A stretch of DNA of 64,000 nucleotides from Bog-473 sp963701955 (GCA_963701955.1 OY969694.1:2294001-2358000); one strand, 5' to 3'. Positions 53,195-62,494 are shown, counted from the first letter of the stretch. Numbers and translations are program-made. Notes: generated by a model not told the origin, from the letters alone.

Positions 53195-54058
53195 TCATCC
53201 CGCGCTGAAACTGGGAAGTTCGTCAAAGTTCAGACGGGGAATAGGGCTGGCGACCTTTCGGAGCGTGCGGGCCGGCCCATCTGTGAGGACGTTGGGCCTC
53301 GCGTGTTGCATGGCCAGGTTGTCCCACACGACCAAGTCGTGTCGGTGCCATTCGTGATCCCAGCGGTTCGCAGGATTGTAAAGATGTGCGAAGAGTTCTT
53401 CGAGCAATCGTTCGCTCTCACCGGGGTCGAGGCCGACGATCTCCTTGGTCATCTGCTCGCAGATGTAGAGGATCGTCTGGCCGGTCCGCGGGTGTCGGTA
53501 GGCGATCGGGGCGATCGTATGCGGGGGATTCTCGACCGTTGAGACGAGAACGTCCGTCAGGTCACCTCGTCTCACTTCGCCCGCCGTGTGCAGCGCACTG
53601 AGTCCCTGGACCCGCTGGCGTAGGTGGTCGGGAAGCGTCGCCCAGGCATTGACTCCACTGACGAAGCTCGTGGGTATCGCAGGTTCCTCAACGTCGACAC
53701 CGTACAGCGAGAGCACTTCGAATGGCCCGGGCGCCCACATGGTGTCGGAATGGAATTGCAGCCGACCGAAGGGCGCTGCCGAGGCGGGACGCTTGTTCGA
53801 GATGTAGAAGTTGTCCTCAAGAGCGGCCGCTTCACCTCCGGTTCCGTCCCCGGCGTCGACTTGACGGATCAGCATCCTCGAAAGGTACAGCTGGTAGGCG
53901 TGGTCGATGTCGAGCTCACGGAACACGAGCACGCCTCGCCGGTCGAACAGATCCTGCAGGAACCGGCACGTCTGGGCGTCGAGCGGCATCTCCGGACGAA
54001 AGCCGATGACCTCCGCACCGAATGCGGGGGTGAGCTCTGTGATGTTCAACTCGGACAT
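53195..54058 (-). CDS. TauD/TfdA-family Fe(II)/2-oxoglutarate dioxygenase
   Basis: A 287-residue non-haem iron oxygenase that would hydroxylate its substrate with release of succinate and CO2. The iron triad is His103 and Asp105 in LQFHSDTMW and His252 in MQHARPN; the 2-oxoglutarate Arg is near 264 in GPARTLRK. The ATG at 54058 overlaps the 3' end of the TetR gene by 13 bases. It is about half-identical in landmarks to the TauD at 58971-59828, and both sit beside TetR paralogues. Confidence 0.92.
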   Translation of the reverse strand: MSELNITELTPAFGAEVIGFRPEMPLDAQTCRFLQDLFDRRGVLVFRELDIDHAYQLYLSRMLIRQVDAGDGTGGEAAALEDNFYISNKRPASAAPFGRLQFHSDTMWAPGPFEVLSLYGVDVEEPAIPTSFVSGVNAWATLPDHLRQRVQGLSALHTAGEVRRGDLTDVLVSTVENPPHTIAPIAYRHPRTGQTILYICEQMTKEIVGLDPGESERLLEELFAHLYNPANRWDHEWHRHDLVVWDNLAMQHARPNVLTDGPARTLRKVASPIPRLNFDELPSFSAG

Positions 54059-54747
54059 TTGAAAGCCTCCTTCGATAGCCACTCGTTCGTCTGGTCCATC
54101 TCGCGGGGCACGGTGTCGGTCCATTCACGGCAAAGATCGGCCAACGCGCCGAAGCTTTCGTCGACCGCTTCGCCGAGGTCCCCGCGGCACCCACCGGCAA
54201 TCCACCCCTCGACAGCGGTGCCGAGCATGGCCAAGGAGATCTTGGCGGCGGCGGCACAACGCTCATCTGATGCCTCGAGGCCCTTGCGTTGTGCCAGCGC
54301 GTCGGTCACGACGGCCAGCCATCGGAACCCCCGCCGGTAGCTCATTCCCCGCAAGACGTCCGACCCGGCCACGACCTTCGCCTTCTCTGCTGTTCTCGCC
54401 GGATCGATCGCGGCAATCCATGCCTGTTGCACGGCCCGCCGGACGGCCTCGGCATCGTTCTCGGACCGAGGCCGTGCCGCGATGGCCTCGTAGAGCGCCG
54501 GCAGTTCGTTGCCATGGTCGCTGAGCACGATCTCGGCTTTGCTCGGGAAGTAACGAAACAATGTGGTGGGCGAGACCTCGGCACATTCCGCGATCTGCTC
54601 CACCGTTGTGGCCTCGTATCCCTGGCCTTCGAACAACAAGAGCGCTGCGTCCTCGATGGCGACGCGGGTCCTGGCCTTCTTGCGAGACCGGAGTCCGTCC
54701 GGCGGAGGTCCCAGGTCTCGGCGGAATGCGACTTGTGTCGAGATCAT
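54046..54747 (-). CDS. TetR-family regulator A
   Basis: A 233-residue repressor-type protein. The N-terminal helix-turn-helix (about 25-70) reads 'RVAIEDAALLLFEGQGYEATT', 'VEQIAECAEVSPTTLFRYFPSK'; the rest is a helical ligand domain. It is a clear paralogue of the TetR at 60043. It overlaps the downstream TauD gene and is divergent from the mycofactocin-type SDR, so it likely controls both. The start is uncertain between ATG at 54747 and GTG at 54789; no ribosome binding site is clear. Confidence 0.85.
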   Translation of the reverse strand: MISTQVAFRRDLGPPPDGLRSRKKARTRVAIEDAALLLFEGQGYEATTVEQIAECAEVSPTTLFRYFPSKAEIVLSDHGNELPALYEAIAARPRSENDAEAVRRAVQQAWIAAIDPARTAEKAKVVAGSDVLRGMSYRRGFRWLAVVTDALAQRKGLEASDERCAAAAKISLAMLGTAVEGWIAGGCRGDLGEAVDESFGALADLCREWTDTVPREMDQTNEWLSKEAFKCPS

Positions 54748-54780
54748 CGGAAAGATATTGTAACCGACCATCAGATGATA

Positions 54781-54806
54781 GTGACCCACATTTCAGTGTA
54801 GGTCGC
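54781..54806. promoter_or_regulatory. Inverted repeat, candidate TetR operator
   Basis: GTGACCCACA and TGTAGGTCGC form an imperfect inverted repeat (8 of 10 positions) with a 6-base centre. It lies between the divergent TetR A and SDR genes, where an autoregulatory operator is expected. Confidence 0.45.
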
Positions 54807-54934
54807 AAAATCTCAGGGGGGTCTCCGAGTAGTGATCGGCTGCTCACCCTCTTGGGGTTGCCAACAGGGAGCAGGGCGACGGTCTCTTTGTGAGGAGGGA
54901 TCCCGAGCCCGTGAATCGTCTAGGAGGAACATCG

Positions 54935-55750
54935 ATGGGAAAGCTCGACGGCAAGGTTGCGTTCATCAGCGGTGGCGCGCGCGGTCAAGGTCGTAGCCAC
55001 GCGGTTCGTCTCGCGGAGGAAGGGGCGGACATCATCACGTTCGATATCTGCGCACAGATCGAGACCGTTCCCTACCCGATGTCGACGCCGGCGGATCTCG
55101 AGCAGACCGTGAAGGAAGTCGAGGCGACTGGTCGTTCCATCTTCGCCCGCCAGGCTGACGCTCGAGACGTGGCGTCGCTGCGAGAGGTATTCGCTCAGGG
55201 GACGGCTGAACTGGGTCCTGTTGAGATCGTTCTGGCCAATGCAGGCATCGGCGTCGGTGGATTCGAAGAGCACGACCAGGATTGGTACGACGTCATCGAT
55301 GTGAATCTCAGCGGCGTCTGGAACACGGTACGTGTGGCCATTCCCTCCATGATCGAGCATGGGCGGGGCGGGGCGATCGTGTTGACCAGCTCCACCGGAG
55401 GGCTCATCGGGGTCGCCACCAACGCACCAGGGATGCTTGCCTACCAGGCGTCGAAGCACGGGGTCATCGGTCTGATGCGTTCGTGGGCGAACTATCTGGC
55501 CCCACACAACATCAGGGTCAACAGCGTGGCACCGACCGCAGTCAGCACGCCGATGGCGGTGAACGACCTGATGAAGAAGGCGTTGGAGGAGGACCCCGGT
55601 CTGGCCAACGCGTGGATGAACGCCCTGCCGGTCGGTATGGTCGACGCGATCGACGTTTCCAACGCCATCGCCTGGCTGGTCTCCGATGAGGCCCGCTATG
55701 TCACCGGCACGGTTGTTCCCGTCGATGCCGGCATGGTCAACAAGCGATAA
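54935..55750 (+). CDS. SDR oxidoreductase, mycofactocin-coupled type
   Basis: A 271-residue short-chain dehydrogenase. The glycine motif is SGGARGQG, the catalytic Ser-Tyr-Lys are in LTSSTGG and YQASK. The 'FDICAQIETVPYPMSTPADLEQTV' insertion is characteristic of SDRs whose NAD is tightly bound and recycled through mycofactocin. The start is fixed by TAGGAGG before the ATG. It is divergent from TetR A; with TauD it may oxidise an alcohol product of the same pathway. Confidence 0.92.
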   Translation: MGKLDGKVAFISGGARGQGRSHAVRLAEEGADIITFDICAQIETVPYPMSTPADLEQTVKEVEATGRSIFARQADARDVASLREVFAQGTAELGPVEIVLANAGIGVGGFEEHDQDWYDVIDVNLSGVWNTVRVAIPSMIEHGRGGAIVLTSSTGGLIGVATNAPGMLAYQASKHGVIGLMRSWANYLAPHNIRVNSVAPTAVSTPMAVNDLMKKALEEDPGLANAWMNALPVGMVDAIDVSNAIAWLVSDEARYVTGTVVPVDAGMVNKR

Positions 55751-55887
55751 CGGGTCTCGGCGATCGGGGCATCTTGTGCTCATCGAGCGCGATCTTGCGC
55801 ACCCCGCGACGTGGCTCTGGCGTGACATCGTTCATCGATGACTGGCCCGCCAGCTCGAACGCGAAGAGCAACTGGGGCAAGAGCCCA

Positions 55888-56727
55888 TCACCCAAGGTGT
55901 TCCTTGGCGTTGGCTTGCAGGCGCGCTGCCATCGCGCTGGCGCCCGCACTGGCCATTTCGGTGTTGCACACCTGGTAGGCGACGTACGGGTCACCACCAA
56001 CTGCGCCCAGTGCGGCAAGCATGCCGTCCAGGTCGATGATGCCCTCCCCCGGCACGGGGCGGACGGTCAGGCACTCGACCATGTACTCCTCGGCCGACGA
56101 AACGGGCCCTTCTGTGTCGTCGGTGAGCTGCACGTAGTTGATGTGCTCGCCGGGGATCTGACGTAGTCGATCGAAGTCCGGCCCACCCCGCTGGCGCTGC
56201 CAATGCATCAGATCGACGCAGATGCCACCGTTGGTAGCACCCGACTCCCGCACGATCTCCCAGGCGGTGTCGATGTCGGGGATGGCGTACCAGGGGATGT
56301 GCTCGATGCTCACCCGAATGCCGTAGGTCTCGGCCCGTTCGCACAGTGCGGCGAATCCCTCGACGGCCCTTGGAAGGGATTCGAGTTCCAATGCCATCGA
56401 GGTGCCGTGGAGCACCCCGGCTCCGATTGCGGCCGTCATCTCGAGCAGCTCGTCGGCATCCTCGATGGCCGCGTCGCGCCCGCCCGCCCATTTGATCGCC
56501 CCCTCGAGGGCACCGGCGGTCATCCCGGTTTCATCGAGAAGCCTGCGAGTGGCGTCGACCCCAAAGCGGGTGACCCAATAGCTCTGTAGGGCCACGCTCG
56601 GGAAGCCGGCGGACGCGGCCACGCGGCAAAGGCGGTCGACGTCCTCGGCAACGAACTTCGACGGGGTGATGTGAAGCGTGCTGACGCAGATACCCACGCG
56701 GTCGGCGGCAAAGGTTTCTGGAAGCAC
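55888..56727 (-). CDS. Sugar phosphate isomerase/epimerase-like TIM barrel
   Basis: A 279-residue AP-endonuclease-2-fold TIM barrel. Likely metal ligands are in VSIEHIPWY (Glu), CVDLMHWQ (Asp/His), YVQLTD (Asp) and 'GEGIIDL' (Glu). It would isomerise or dehydrate a small sugar or keto acid. The GTG at 56727 is preferred because GAGGAACGGGG precedes it; the upstream GTG at 56772 overlaps the amidohydrolase stop. It is the last gene of a leftward group with SDR, TauD and amidohydrolase. Confidence 0.8.
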   Translation of the reverse strand: MLPETFAADRVGICVSTLHITPSKFVAEDVDRLCRVAASAGFPSVALQSYWVTRFGVDATRRLLDETGMTAGALEGAIKWAGGRDAAIEDADELLEMTAAIGAGVLHGTSMALELESLPRAVEGFAALCERAETYGIRVSIEHIPWYAIPDIDTAWEIVRESGATNGGICVDLMHWQRQRGGPDFDRLRQIPGEHINYVQLTDDTEGPVSSAEEYMVECLTVRPVPGEGIIDLDGMLAALGAVGGDPYVAYQVCNTEMASAGASAMAARLQANAKEHLG

Positions 56728-56761
56728 TGGTCCCCGTTCCTCGATTCGCCCGCGGGCCGGC

Positions 56762-58030
56762 TTAGGCCACACGGCGGGCGGCGAAGATGGTGCAGCGGGT
56801 GTCGGTCGGATAGTTCGGCCACTCGTCGGCCGCCAGCGGTGTGGTCAACTGCCCGACCGTCGGCCCGATCTTGTCCGCCACTGCCTGGAGGGCGGCAGGG
56901 TCGAAGTGGTACAGCTCGGTCGCCCGCCTGGCGACGAGCTGGTCGAGCTCGTCGACGGGGAGATCCGAGAGCATCAACCGGATCGCCTCGATCGAGTACG
57001 GGTGGGTGCCCTCCGAGTGTGGAACGTCGGCACCCCACATGAGATTGGGGAGACCGAGGTCGTAGGCGGTGCGCAGGTCATGTGTCGGTCCAGCGACGTA
57101 GCAATTCCCGGCGAAGTATTCGCTCGGCAGCTTTTGCAGCGCTGCCACGGCGCCCTGGGTCTGCTCGTACATCGGCAGATGCTCACCCACGTTCATCGCC
57201 TGGAGCATTCCGTCGAGCTGAGCCAGGTAGCCCTTGATCTGCGACGCCGAAGTGATCTCCGTGACGACATAGGTGAGGTCTGGATGCCGCTCGAACACGC
57301 CCGAGAGGATCATGTGACCGATCGAGCGCATCACGTAGAATTGCATCTCGGTCATGCCGATCAACGCGGAGGCCTGACCGCCCTCCTCGATCGGTTCCGT
57401 CGGAAACGAAGCGTGGCGGTGGACCGGCATGCCCAGCTCGGCACACACCGCCCACAGCGGATCGTACTGCGGGTAATAGAGGTTGGCCATCCGCAGCACG
57501 TGGTCGTTGGGAATGAGTACACCGCGCAGACCGGAGTCCTTCGCCCACCGGACCTCCGCGATGGCAGCGTCGACATCGTCGAGGAAGATCTGGGCGAACC
57601 CGGCCCACCGATCGGGTGCGGCGCTGCAAAAATCGGCCAACCAGCGGTTGTGGGCCCGCACCCCGGCGAAGCGCAGTTCCAGCTCCTCGGCGTTGCGGGG
57701 GCCGGGCGCGGTCACTGCACCGGAAGGGTAGAACGGCGGCGAGGTGTTGGGAAAGAGGACCTCCGCGGTGATGCCCTGGTCGTCAAGGAGCGCAAGGCGC
57801 TCCTTGGCGTCCCAGTTCACAGATGCCTGAGCCGAGGCCACCCCGACGCGGTGGTTGGGTTCGCGGTCCTGGTCGATGTCCTCGGCCCAGGCATCGTGAT
57901 AATTCGCCGCCCAGGTGTCGAAGGCGTCGTGGTAGGTGCTCTCGAGGTACGGCTTGTAGTCGAGGATGTCGGCACCAGCGTGGCCGTCGGTAGAGAACAG
58001 GACCTGCCGTCGTTGCGCTGAAGTGGTCAT
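56762..58030 (-). CDS. Amidohydrolase-2 family protein (paralogue of 18861 gene)
   Basis: A 422-residue TIM-barrel metal hydrolase/decarboxylase. Metal-site landmarks are STDGHAGAD (near residue 15), MPVHRHASF and MWGADVPHSEGTHPYS. It shares order and wording of blocks with the protein at 18861-20165 (NRWLADFC, PPFYPSG, IGPTV), so they are paralogues. The ATG at 58030 is 91 bases from the upstream SDR stop on the same strand. It may act with the neighbouring SDR and TauD on an aromatic or carboxylic substrate; this is inference. Confidence 0.88.
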   Translation of the reverse strand: MTTSAQRRQVLFSTDGHAGADILDYKPYLESTYHDAFDTWAANYHDAWAEDIDQDREPNHRVGVASAQASVNWDAKERLALLDDQGITAEVLFPNTSPPFYPSGAVTAPGPRNAEELELRFAGVRAHNRWLADFCSAAPDRWAGFAQIFLDDVDAAIAEVRWAKDSGLRGVLIPNDHVLRMANLYYPQYDPLWAVCAELGMPVHRHASFPTEPIEEGGQASALIGMTEMQFYVMRSIGHMILSGVFERHPDLTYVVTEITSASQIKGYLAQLDGMLQAMNVGEHLPMYEQTQGAVAALQKLPSEYFAGNCYVAGPTHDLRTAYDLGLPNLMWGADVPHSEGTHPYSIEAIRLMLSDLPVDELDQLVARRATELYHFDPAALQAVADKIGPTVGQLTTPLAADEWPNYPTDTRCTIFAARRVA

Positions 58031-58121
58031 GTCAGTCTCCTAGCGAGCACTCGAGGAAGCCGTGTGCGTTGACCGATCCGTCTCCGAGGTGTCCATCGAG
58101 CACCGCTGATCCATCGCCCAA

Positions 58122-58907
58122 TCACAGGTCAGGATAGACGGGCCTGATCTCATCGATCGTGCCTCCGGTCAGTTTCATGAGGAGCGCCGTCACCCACGAC
58201 GCGGCCGGAGAGCACAGGAAGATGGCGGCGTTGGCCACGTCCTCGACCGTTCCGAGGCGCTTCATGCGCGTATGGTCGGCAAGGTCCTGACGCAGGGAGT
58301 CGTCCTTCTCGTCCCAGTAACGCTGCAGCGCTTCGGTCATGATCGGCCCGGGCAGCAGGGCATTCACCCGGATCCGTGGCCCCAGGTCGGCGGCCATCGA
58401 TAGGGTGAGCTGTGACTCGGCGGTTTTGCCGGTGTGGTGGGCGAGCGAACCGCGGATCGACACGAGCGTCGTCTGCGAGCTGATGTTCAAGATTGACGCC
58501 CCGGGGCGTTCGAGCAGATGCGGCACCGCAAGGCGAGATAGCTCGAAGGGCACCAGCACGTTGAAGTGGACCGCTTCCTTGATGTGGTCGACCCGGGTGT
58601 CGAGGAACGGGGGCGAAATCTCGCCTCCGGCGTTGTTCACGAGAATATCGAGACCGCCGAGCTCGTCGACCGTGCGGGCGATGACCCCAGGCAGCGCGGC
58701 GAGGTCCTTCACGTCCGCGGTGAGGGGGAGTGCCCGGCCACCGGCGGCTTCGATCTCAGCAGCGACGGCGTCGACGTCTGAGTGCGTACGCGCCACCACC
58801 GCAACGCTGGCTCCCGCCTCGGCGAAGCCGCGAGCGATGCCGGCGCCGATGCCGCGACCGGCTCCGGTGATGAGTGCGATCTTCCCGGCAAGTGAGAACT
58901 GATTCAT
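58122..58907 (-). CDS. SDR-family protein with catalytic Tyr replaced by His
   Basis: A 261-residue short-chain dehydrogenase-fold protein. The NAD motif (TGAGRGIG), NNAG motif and catalytic Ser (SSQTT, about 144) are present. The Tyr-x3-Lys position reads HHTGK (157-161), so the catalytic Tyr is His while Lys161 stays. The codon is CAC (Tyr would be TAC). It may be inactive, a binding protein, or use His. The ATG at 58907 precedes the amidohydrolase and follows the TauD gene on the same strand. Confidence 0.85.
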   Translation of the reverse strand: MNQFSLAGKIALITGAGRGIGAGIARGFAEAGASVAVVARTHSDVDAVAAEIEAAGGRALPLTADVKDLAALPGVIARTVDELGGLDILVNNAGGEISPPFLDTRVDHIKEAVHFNVLVPFELSRLAVPHLLERPGASILNISSQTTLVSIRGSLAHHTGKTAESQLTLSMAADLGPRIRVNALLPGPIMTEALQRYWDEKDDSLRQDLADHTRMKRLGTVEDVANAAIFLCSPAASWVTALLMKLTGGTIDEIRPVYPDL

Positions 58908-58970
58908 TGCGTACTCCGTAACGCCTTACCGATGGAGCACCCCGCCGGACGATCTTGGATGACGCTCCCG

Positions 58971-59828
58971 TCAGGGGGCATTCGTATAGACGGGGATCTC
59001 GTCCTGCTCGAGCGACGGCATCGGCGTGGCCACCTTGCGCAGGGTGCGGACTGGCCCGTCGGCGGGAACGTTCGGCCGAGCGTGCTGGATGGCGAGGTTG
59101 TCCCAGAGGGCCAGGTCGTGGAGCTGCCAGTCGTGGTCCCACACGTTGGCGGGGGCGTAGACGTGGTCGAAAACCTCGTCGAGCAGCGCCTCACCCTCCG
59201 CAGGATCCATGTCGACGATCTCGCGGGTGTTCTGCTCGCAGACGTAGACGAGGGGGACCCCCGTCCGCGGGTGGGTCAGCACGACCGGCTTGCGGGTCCA
59301 CGGCGGACGCTCGACGGGAGAGAGCAGGACGTCGCTCAGATCGCCTCGCCGCCGGATCTGCCCGGCGCTGTTGATCGCCTCGAGACCGTCGAGCCGATGG
59401 CGAAGGTCGTCGGGCAGCGTGGAGTACCCCCGCACCATGCTGGCAAAGCTGGTGGGTGCGACCGGCGGTTCGAGCTCGGAGGCGTAGAGCGACACGATCT
59501 CGTTGGGCTCGTTGGCCCATGCGGTGTCCATGTGGAACTGCAGCCGGCCATAGGGCGCCGCCGAGTTGGGCCTCACGTTCGATACGTACCAGCGGTCTTC
59601 GGTCGGCACATCGCTGACTCTCGTCGCGGGCTTGCGGATCAGCAGCTCGCACATCTCCGTCTGTTCCGCGTAGGTCAGCTCGACACCACGGATCACGATG
59701 ACACCACGAGTGTCGAACAGGTCTTGGAGCGTCGCAGCAGTCGCCGCATCTGCGAACATCGACGGTTCGAATCCTTCAACGATGGTTCCAAATCCCGGTC
59801 CCACGTCTCGGGTCGTCAACTCGGGCAT
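58971..59828 (-). CDS. TauD/TfdA-family Fe(II)/2-oxoglutarate dioxygenase (copy B)
   Basis: A 285-residue dioxygenase paralogous to the one at 53195. The iron ligands are His99 and Asp101 in LQFHMDTAW and the distal His in IQHARPN; the 2-oxoglutarate Arg is in GPVRTLRK. 'YVCEQNTREIVDMDP' parallels 'YICEQMTKEIVGLDP' in copy A. The ATG at 59828 follows GGGAG; a TTG at 59834 is less likely. It is divergent from TetR B. Confidence 0.92.
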   Translation of the reverse strand: MPELTTRDVGPGFGTIVEGFEPSMFADAATAATLQDLFDTRGVIVIRGVELTYAEQTEMCELLIRKPATRVSDVPTEDRWYVSNVRPNSAAPYGRLQFHMDTAWANEPNEIVSLYASELEPPVAPTSFASMVRGYSTLPDDLRHRLDGLEAINSAGQIRRRGDLSDVLLSPVERPPWTRKPVVLTHPRTGVPLVYVCEQNTREIVDMDPAEGEALLDEVFDHVYAPANVWDHDWQLHDLALWDNLAIQHARPNVPADGPVRTLRKVATPMPSLEQDEIPVYTNAP

Positions 59829-59999
59829 GGTCAAAGCTCCCTTCTTCTGCCGCTCGTCGGAGTCGGCAATCGCGGTCCAGGTCGGTATCGGTCGGCGAGA
59901 TCGATCTCCCGACGGAAGACGATGGCAGGGTGGGATGATCGAATCTCGTCAGCTCGCCCACGCGCCCCCTGGGAGCCTAGGTGAGAGCCCACCTTTTAT

Positions 60000-60016
60000 C
60001 TGAGATTGTCTCTCAG
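60000..60016. promoter_or_regulatory. Palindrome, candidate TetR B operator
   Basis: CTGAGA and TCTCAG are separated by 5 bases in an AT-richer spot 27 bases before the TetR B start and between it and the divergent TauD gene. This is a likely operator for autoregulation and TauD control. Confidence 0.55.
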
Positions 60017-60042
60017 TTGAATGCCTCTATCATAAGCAATCG

Positions 60043-60681
60043 ATGCCGCCCGCTCAAGTGGTGTTCTCGCCGACAGCTGTGGTCTCCGACGGCCTACGCG
60101 AACGCAAGAAGGTCCGGACGCGCTCGGCGATTGAGAACGCCGCCCTGGACCTGTTCGAGGCCCAGGGCTACGAAGCGACCACCGTCGAGCAGATCGCAGC
60201 AAAGGTTGAGGTGGCAACGGCTACCTTCTTTCGCTACTTCCCCACCAAGGCCGAGATTCTGGTCGGCAACAACAACCGGCAACTCCCAGCCATGACCCAG
60301 GCCATCCTCGATCGTCCCCGTGACGAGAATGGCCTCGTCGCCATCCGCCACGCCATCCTCGATGAGTGGGTGGCCGCCGTCGACCCAGAGCTCACAGCCC
60401 GCAAAGCCCGGATCGTCGCCACCTCCGATCTACTCAGCGGGCTCAGCTACCACCGAGGGCAGCAGTGGCTCGAGTCGTTCGTTGAAGCCCTGGCGCAACG
60501 GCGCGAAGTTGAACCCAACGACGCCCGGTGTGTGCTCATCGCGCGGATCGCCCTCGAAGCGATGGCATCGGCGGTCGAGGGTTGGATCGAGGGGGACTGC
60601 GTCGGTGATCTCGCCGCCGCGGTGGAACACAGCTTCGATTTGATCGTTGCCGTGTGCGGTGAATTGTCGGGGGACAGATGA
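60043..60681 (+). CDS. TetR-family regulator B
   Basis: A 212-residue TetR-type repressor paralogous to TetR A: 'RSAIENAALDLFEAQGYEATT', 'VEQIAAKVEVATATFFRYFPTK' form the DNA-binding helices. The C-terminal ligand domain is also similar in length and pattern ('RIALEAMASAVEGWIEGDCVGDL' versus 'KISLAMLGTAVEGWIAGGCRGDL'). The ATG at 60043 has no clear ribosome binding site, consistent with a leaderless transcript. It likely controls the leftward TauD-SDR-amidohydrolase genes. Confidence 0.87.
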   Translation: MPPAQVVFSPTAVVSDGLRERKKVRTRSAIENAALDLFEAQGYEATTVEQIAAKVEVATATFFRYFPTKAEILVGNNNRQLPAMTQAILDRPRDENGLVAIRHAILDEWVAAVDPELTARKARIVATSDLLSGLSYHRGQQWLESFVEALAQRREVEPNDARCVLIARIALEAMASAVEGWIEGDCVGDLAAAVEHSFDLIVAVCGELSGDR

Positions 60682-61378
60682 CTTGGTCGGGCTCGAAGTA
60701 GTCCGTACTGGGGCGCGCTGGCTGTTGTCCGCCGCTGACCCGCCTTCAAATGAGGGTCATCGAATATTTCGACGGGCTTCGACCATGCGGGATCGCCCAG
60801 TCTCGGAAGGACAGTGAGTTCCGTCGGTCGGTGCACGGTCCTGGTCATGATGATCGGTGCTGTTGACCAACACCGACCGATGGAGCCACCACGATGCCGG
60901 GCGCGTTGCTGCCCGAAGGCGAGGAAATCAGCCCTGCAGTTGCGCGGATGCGCGTCTTTCAGTTCACGCGGTTCCGTCAGTGATCGGAGTGAAGACTCAC
61001 TCTCGTCGTTCGTCAAGGCGTTGACCGAGCGCTGTTCTGCGTCGCGCAGACCTTCAACAGTTGAAACTGCGGACATCGGGGTGCCTCTGATGGTGGCCAT
61101 CACCGCCGGCAAGCGGGGGGGTCCCTATCGACATGGAACATATGCGACAGCCCTCCGACAAGGCTGCCGCTCGGCGGAGGGAGGTGCAGCTGAAGCCAGC
61201 ATCCGTCGCTCGAAGAGAAGGAGATACCCGAGAGCGCGACAAGCGGCTAATGGGCTGCATGATCTGAAATGTTCACTCTGTTGGGTGATGGTACGTTCGT
61301 TGTGGAGTGCATGGCACTCACGCTCGCTACCAAACTGGACCCGGTGGAGGGTCCCCGAGTACCAATGACGAAATCGAG
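60682..61378. other. Gene-poor stretch, nothing definite
   Basis: Long frames cross this stretch on both strands, but they are Arg/Ser-rich, overlap each other, and match no family I recognise. It may contain debris from a mobile element, since an IS remnant lies downstream, but I cannot support this further. Confidence 0.35.
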
Positions 61379-62494
61379 ATGACTGAGATCACACTTGACG
61401 GAAGGGTTGCAATCATCACCGGAGCAGGTGGAGGTCTGGGTCGTTCACATGCCCTCGCACTGGCTGAACGAGGCGCCAGGGTCGTGGTCAACGACCTCGG
61501 TGGAGCTATGGACGGCACGGGCGGCTCGGCCACCGCCGCACAAAAGGTCGTCGATGAGATCGAAGCACGCGGTGGCATTGCCGTCGCCAATCACGACTCA
61601 GTCGCATTGCCGGAAGGCGGAGAAGCGATCGTTCAGTGCGCCATCGATGCATTTGGCCGGATCGACATCGTGATCAACAACGCGGGAATCTTGAGAGACA
61701 AGGCTTTCCACAAAATGGACACCTCGATGATCGACGCGGTTATCGACGTGCATCTCAAGGGAGCCTTCCACGTCAGCCGCCCCGCGTTTGTCCTGATGCG
61801 CGAACAAGGCTTCGGCCGCATTATCTCAACCACGTCCGCATCCGGGCTCTTCGGTAACTTCGGACAGGCGAACTACGGCGCCGCCAAGGCAGGCCTCGTC
61901 GGACTGACGCGAGTGCTCGCCCAAGAGGGCGCCATGCACGGCATCAAGGTCAACGCGATCGCTCCGATCGCGTTGACCCGCATGACGGAGGGCATCCTGG
62001 GCGATCTCTCAACCGAGGTCTCGCCGGAAACGGTGAGCCCGATGGTCGTCTACCTCGCGTCCGAAGCCTGCGAGGAGAATGGACATGTGTACTCGGTGGC
62101 GGGTGGACGTGTTGCCCGAATCATGACGATGGAAGCCCCTGGCGTAGTGTTCGACGCTCTCACTCCGGAGGCGATCGGTGGGCAAATCGGTGAGATCAAC
62201 GGCCGCAGCAACGGAGACCTCGTCGAGCCGAGCTCGCTCGATGATGAGACGGCCGTGATCGGCTCCGCTCTCGCGGGCGGACCGACGGATGAGGCTCTAG
62301 AATCCCAGGTCTCGCGCGCCTGGAGGGTTGACCGCTCCGGAACGCCCCTTGGAACGATCGCATTCCCCGCCTTCGCTTCCGCGACTGATCTCATGTTCGA
62401 CCTCGCTCAGCAGATCCTCTCGTCGCAGCGGGCGTTGACGCGCTCCGCCACGAGGGCGTTCAAACCTAGCTACTTCCCCCAGAAAAAGTCGTAG
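61379..62494 (+). CDS. SDR oxidoreductase with C-terminal extension (MFE-2 dehydrogenase-like)
   Basis: A 371-residue protein. The SDR domain (about 1-250) has TGAGGGLG, NNAG, STTSASG and the catalytic YGAAK. 'VVNDLGGAMDGTGGSATAAQKVV' and 'REQGFGRIISTTSASGLFG' are typical of the (3R)-hydroxyacyl-CoA dehydrogenase part of multifunctional enzyme 2. The C-terminal 120 residues (from ARIMTMEAPGV) form an extra helical part as in that group. It may supply or use hydroxyacyl-CoA, which fits a polyhydroxyalkanoate synthase downstream. The ATG at 61379 is used. Confidence 0.88.
   Translation: MTEITLDGRVAIITGAGGGLGRSHALALAERGARVVVNDLGGAMDGTGGSATAAQKVVDEIEARGGIAVANHDSVALPEGGEAIVQCAIDAFGRIDIVINNAGILRDKAFHKMDTSMIDAVIDVHLKGAFHVSRPAFVLMREQGFGRIISTTSASGLFGNFGQANYGAAKAGLVGLTRVLAQEGAMHGIKVNAIAPIALTRMTEGILGDLSTEVSPETVSPMVVYLASEACEENGHVYSVAGGRVARIMTMEAPGVVFDALTPEAIGGQIGEINGRSNGDLVEPSSLDDETAVIGSALAGGPTDEALESQVSRAWRVDRSGTPLGTIAFPAFASATDLMFDLAQQILSSQRALTRSATRAFKPSYFPQKKS

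Noticed and set aside
60814..61368. 184-codon plus-strand frame before the SDR
   Set aside because: Arg/Ser/Cys-rich, overlapped by an equally long frame on the other strand; no recognisable domain.
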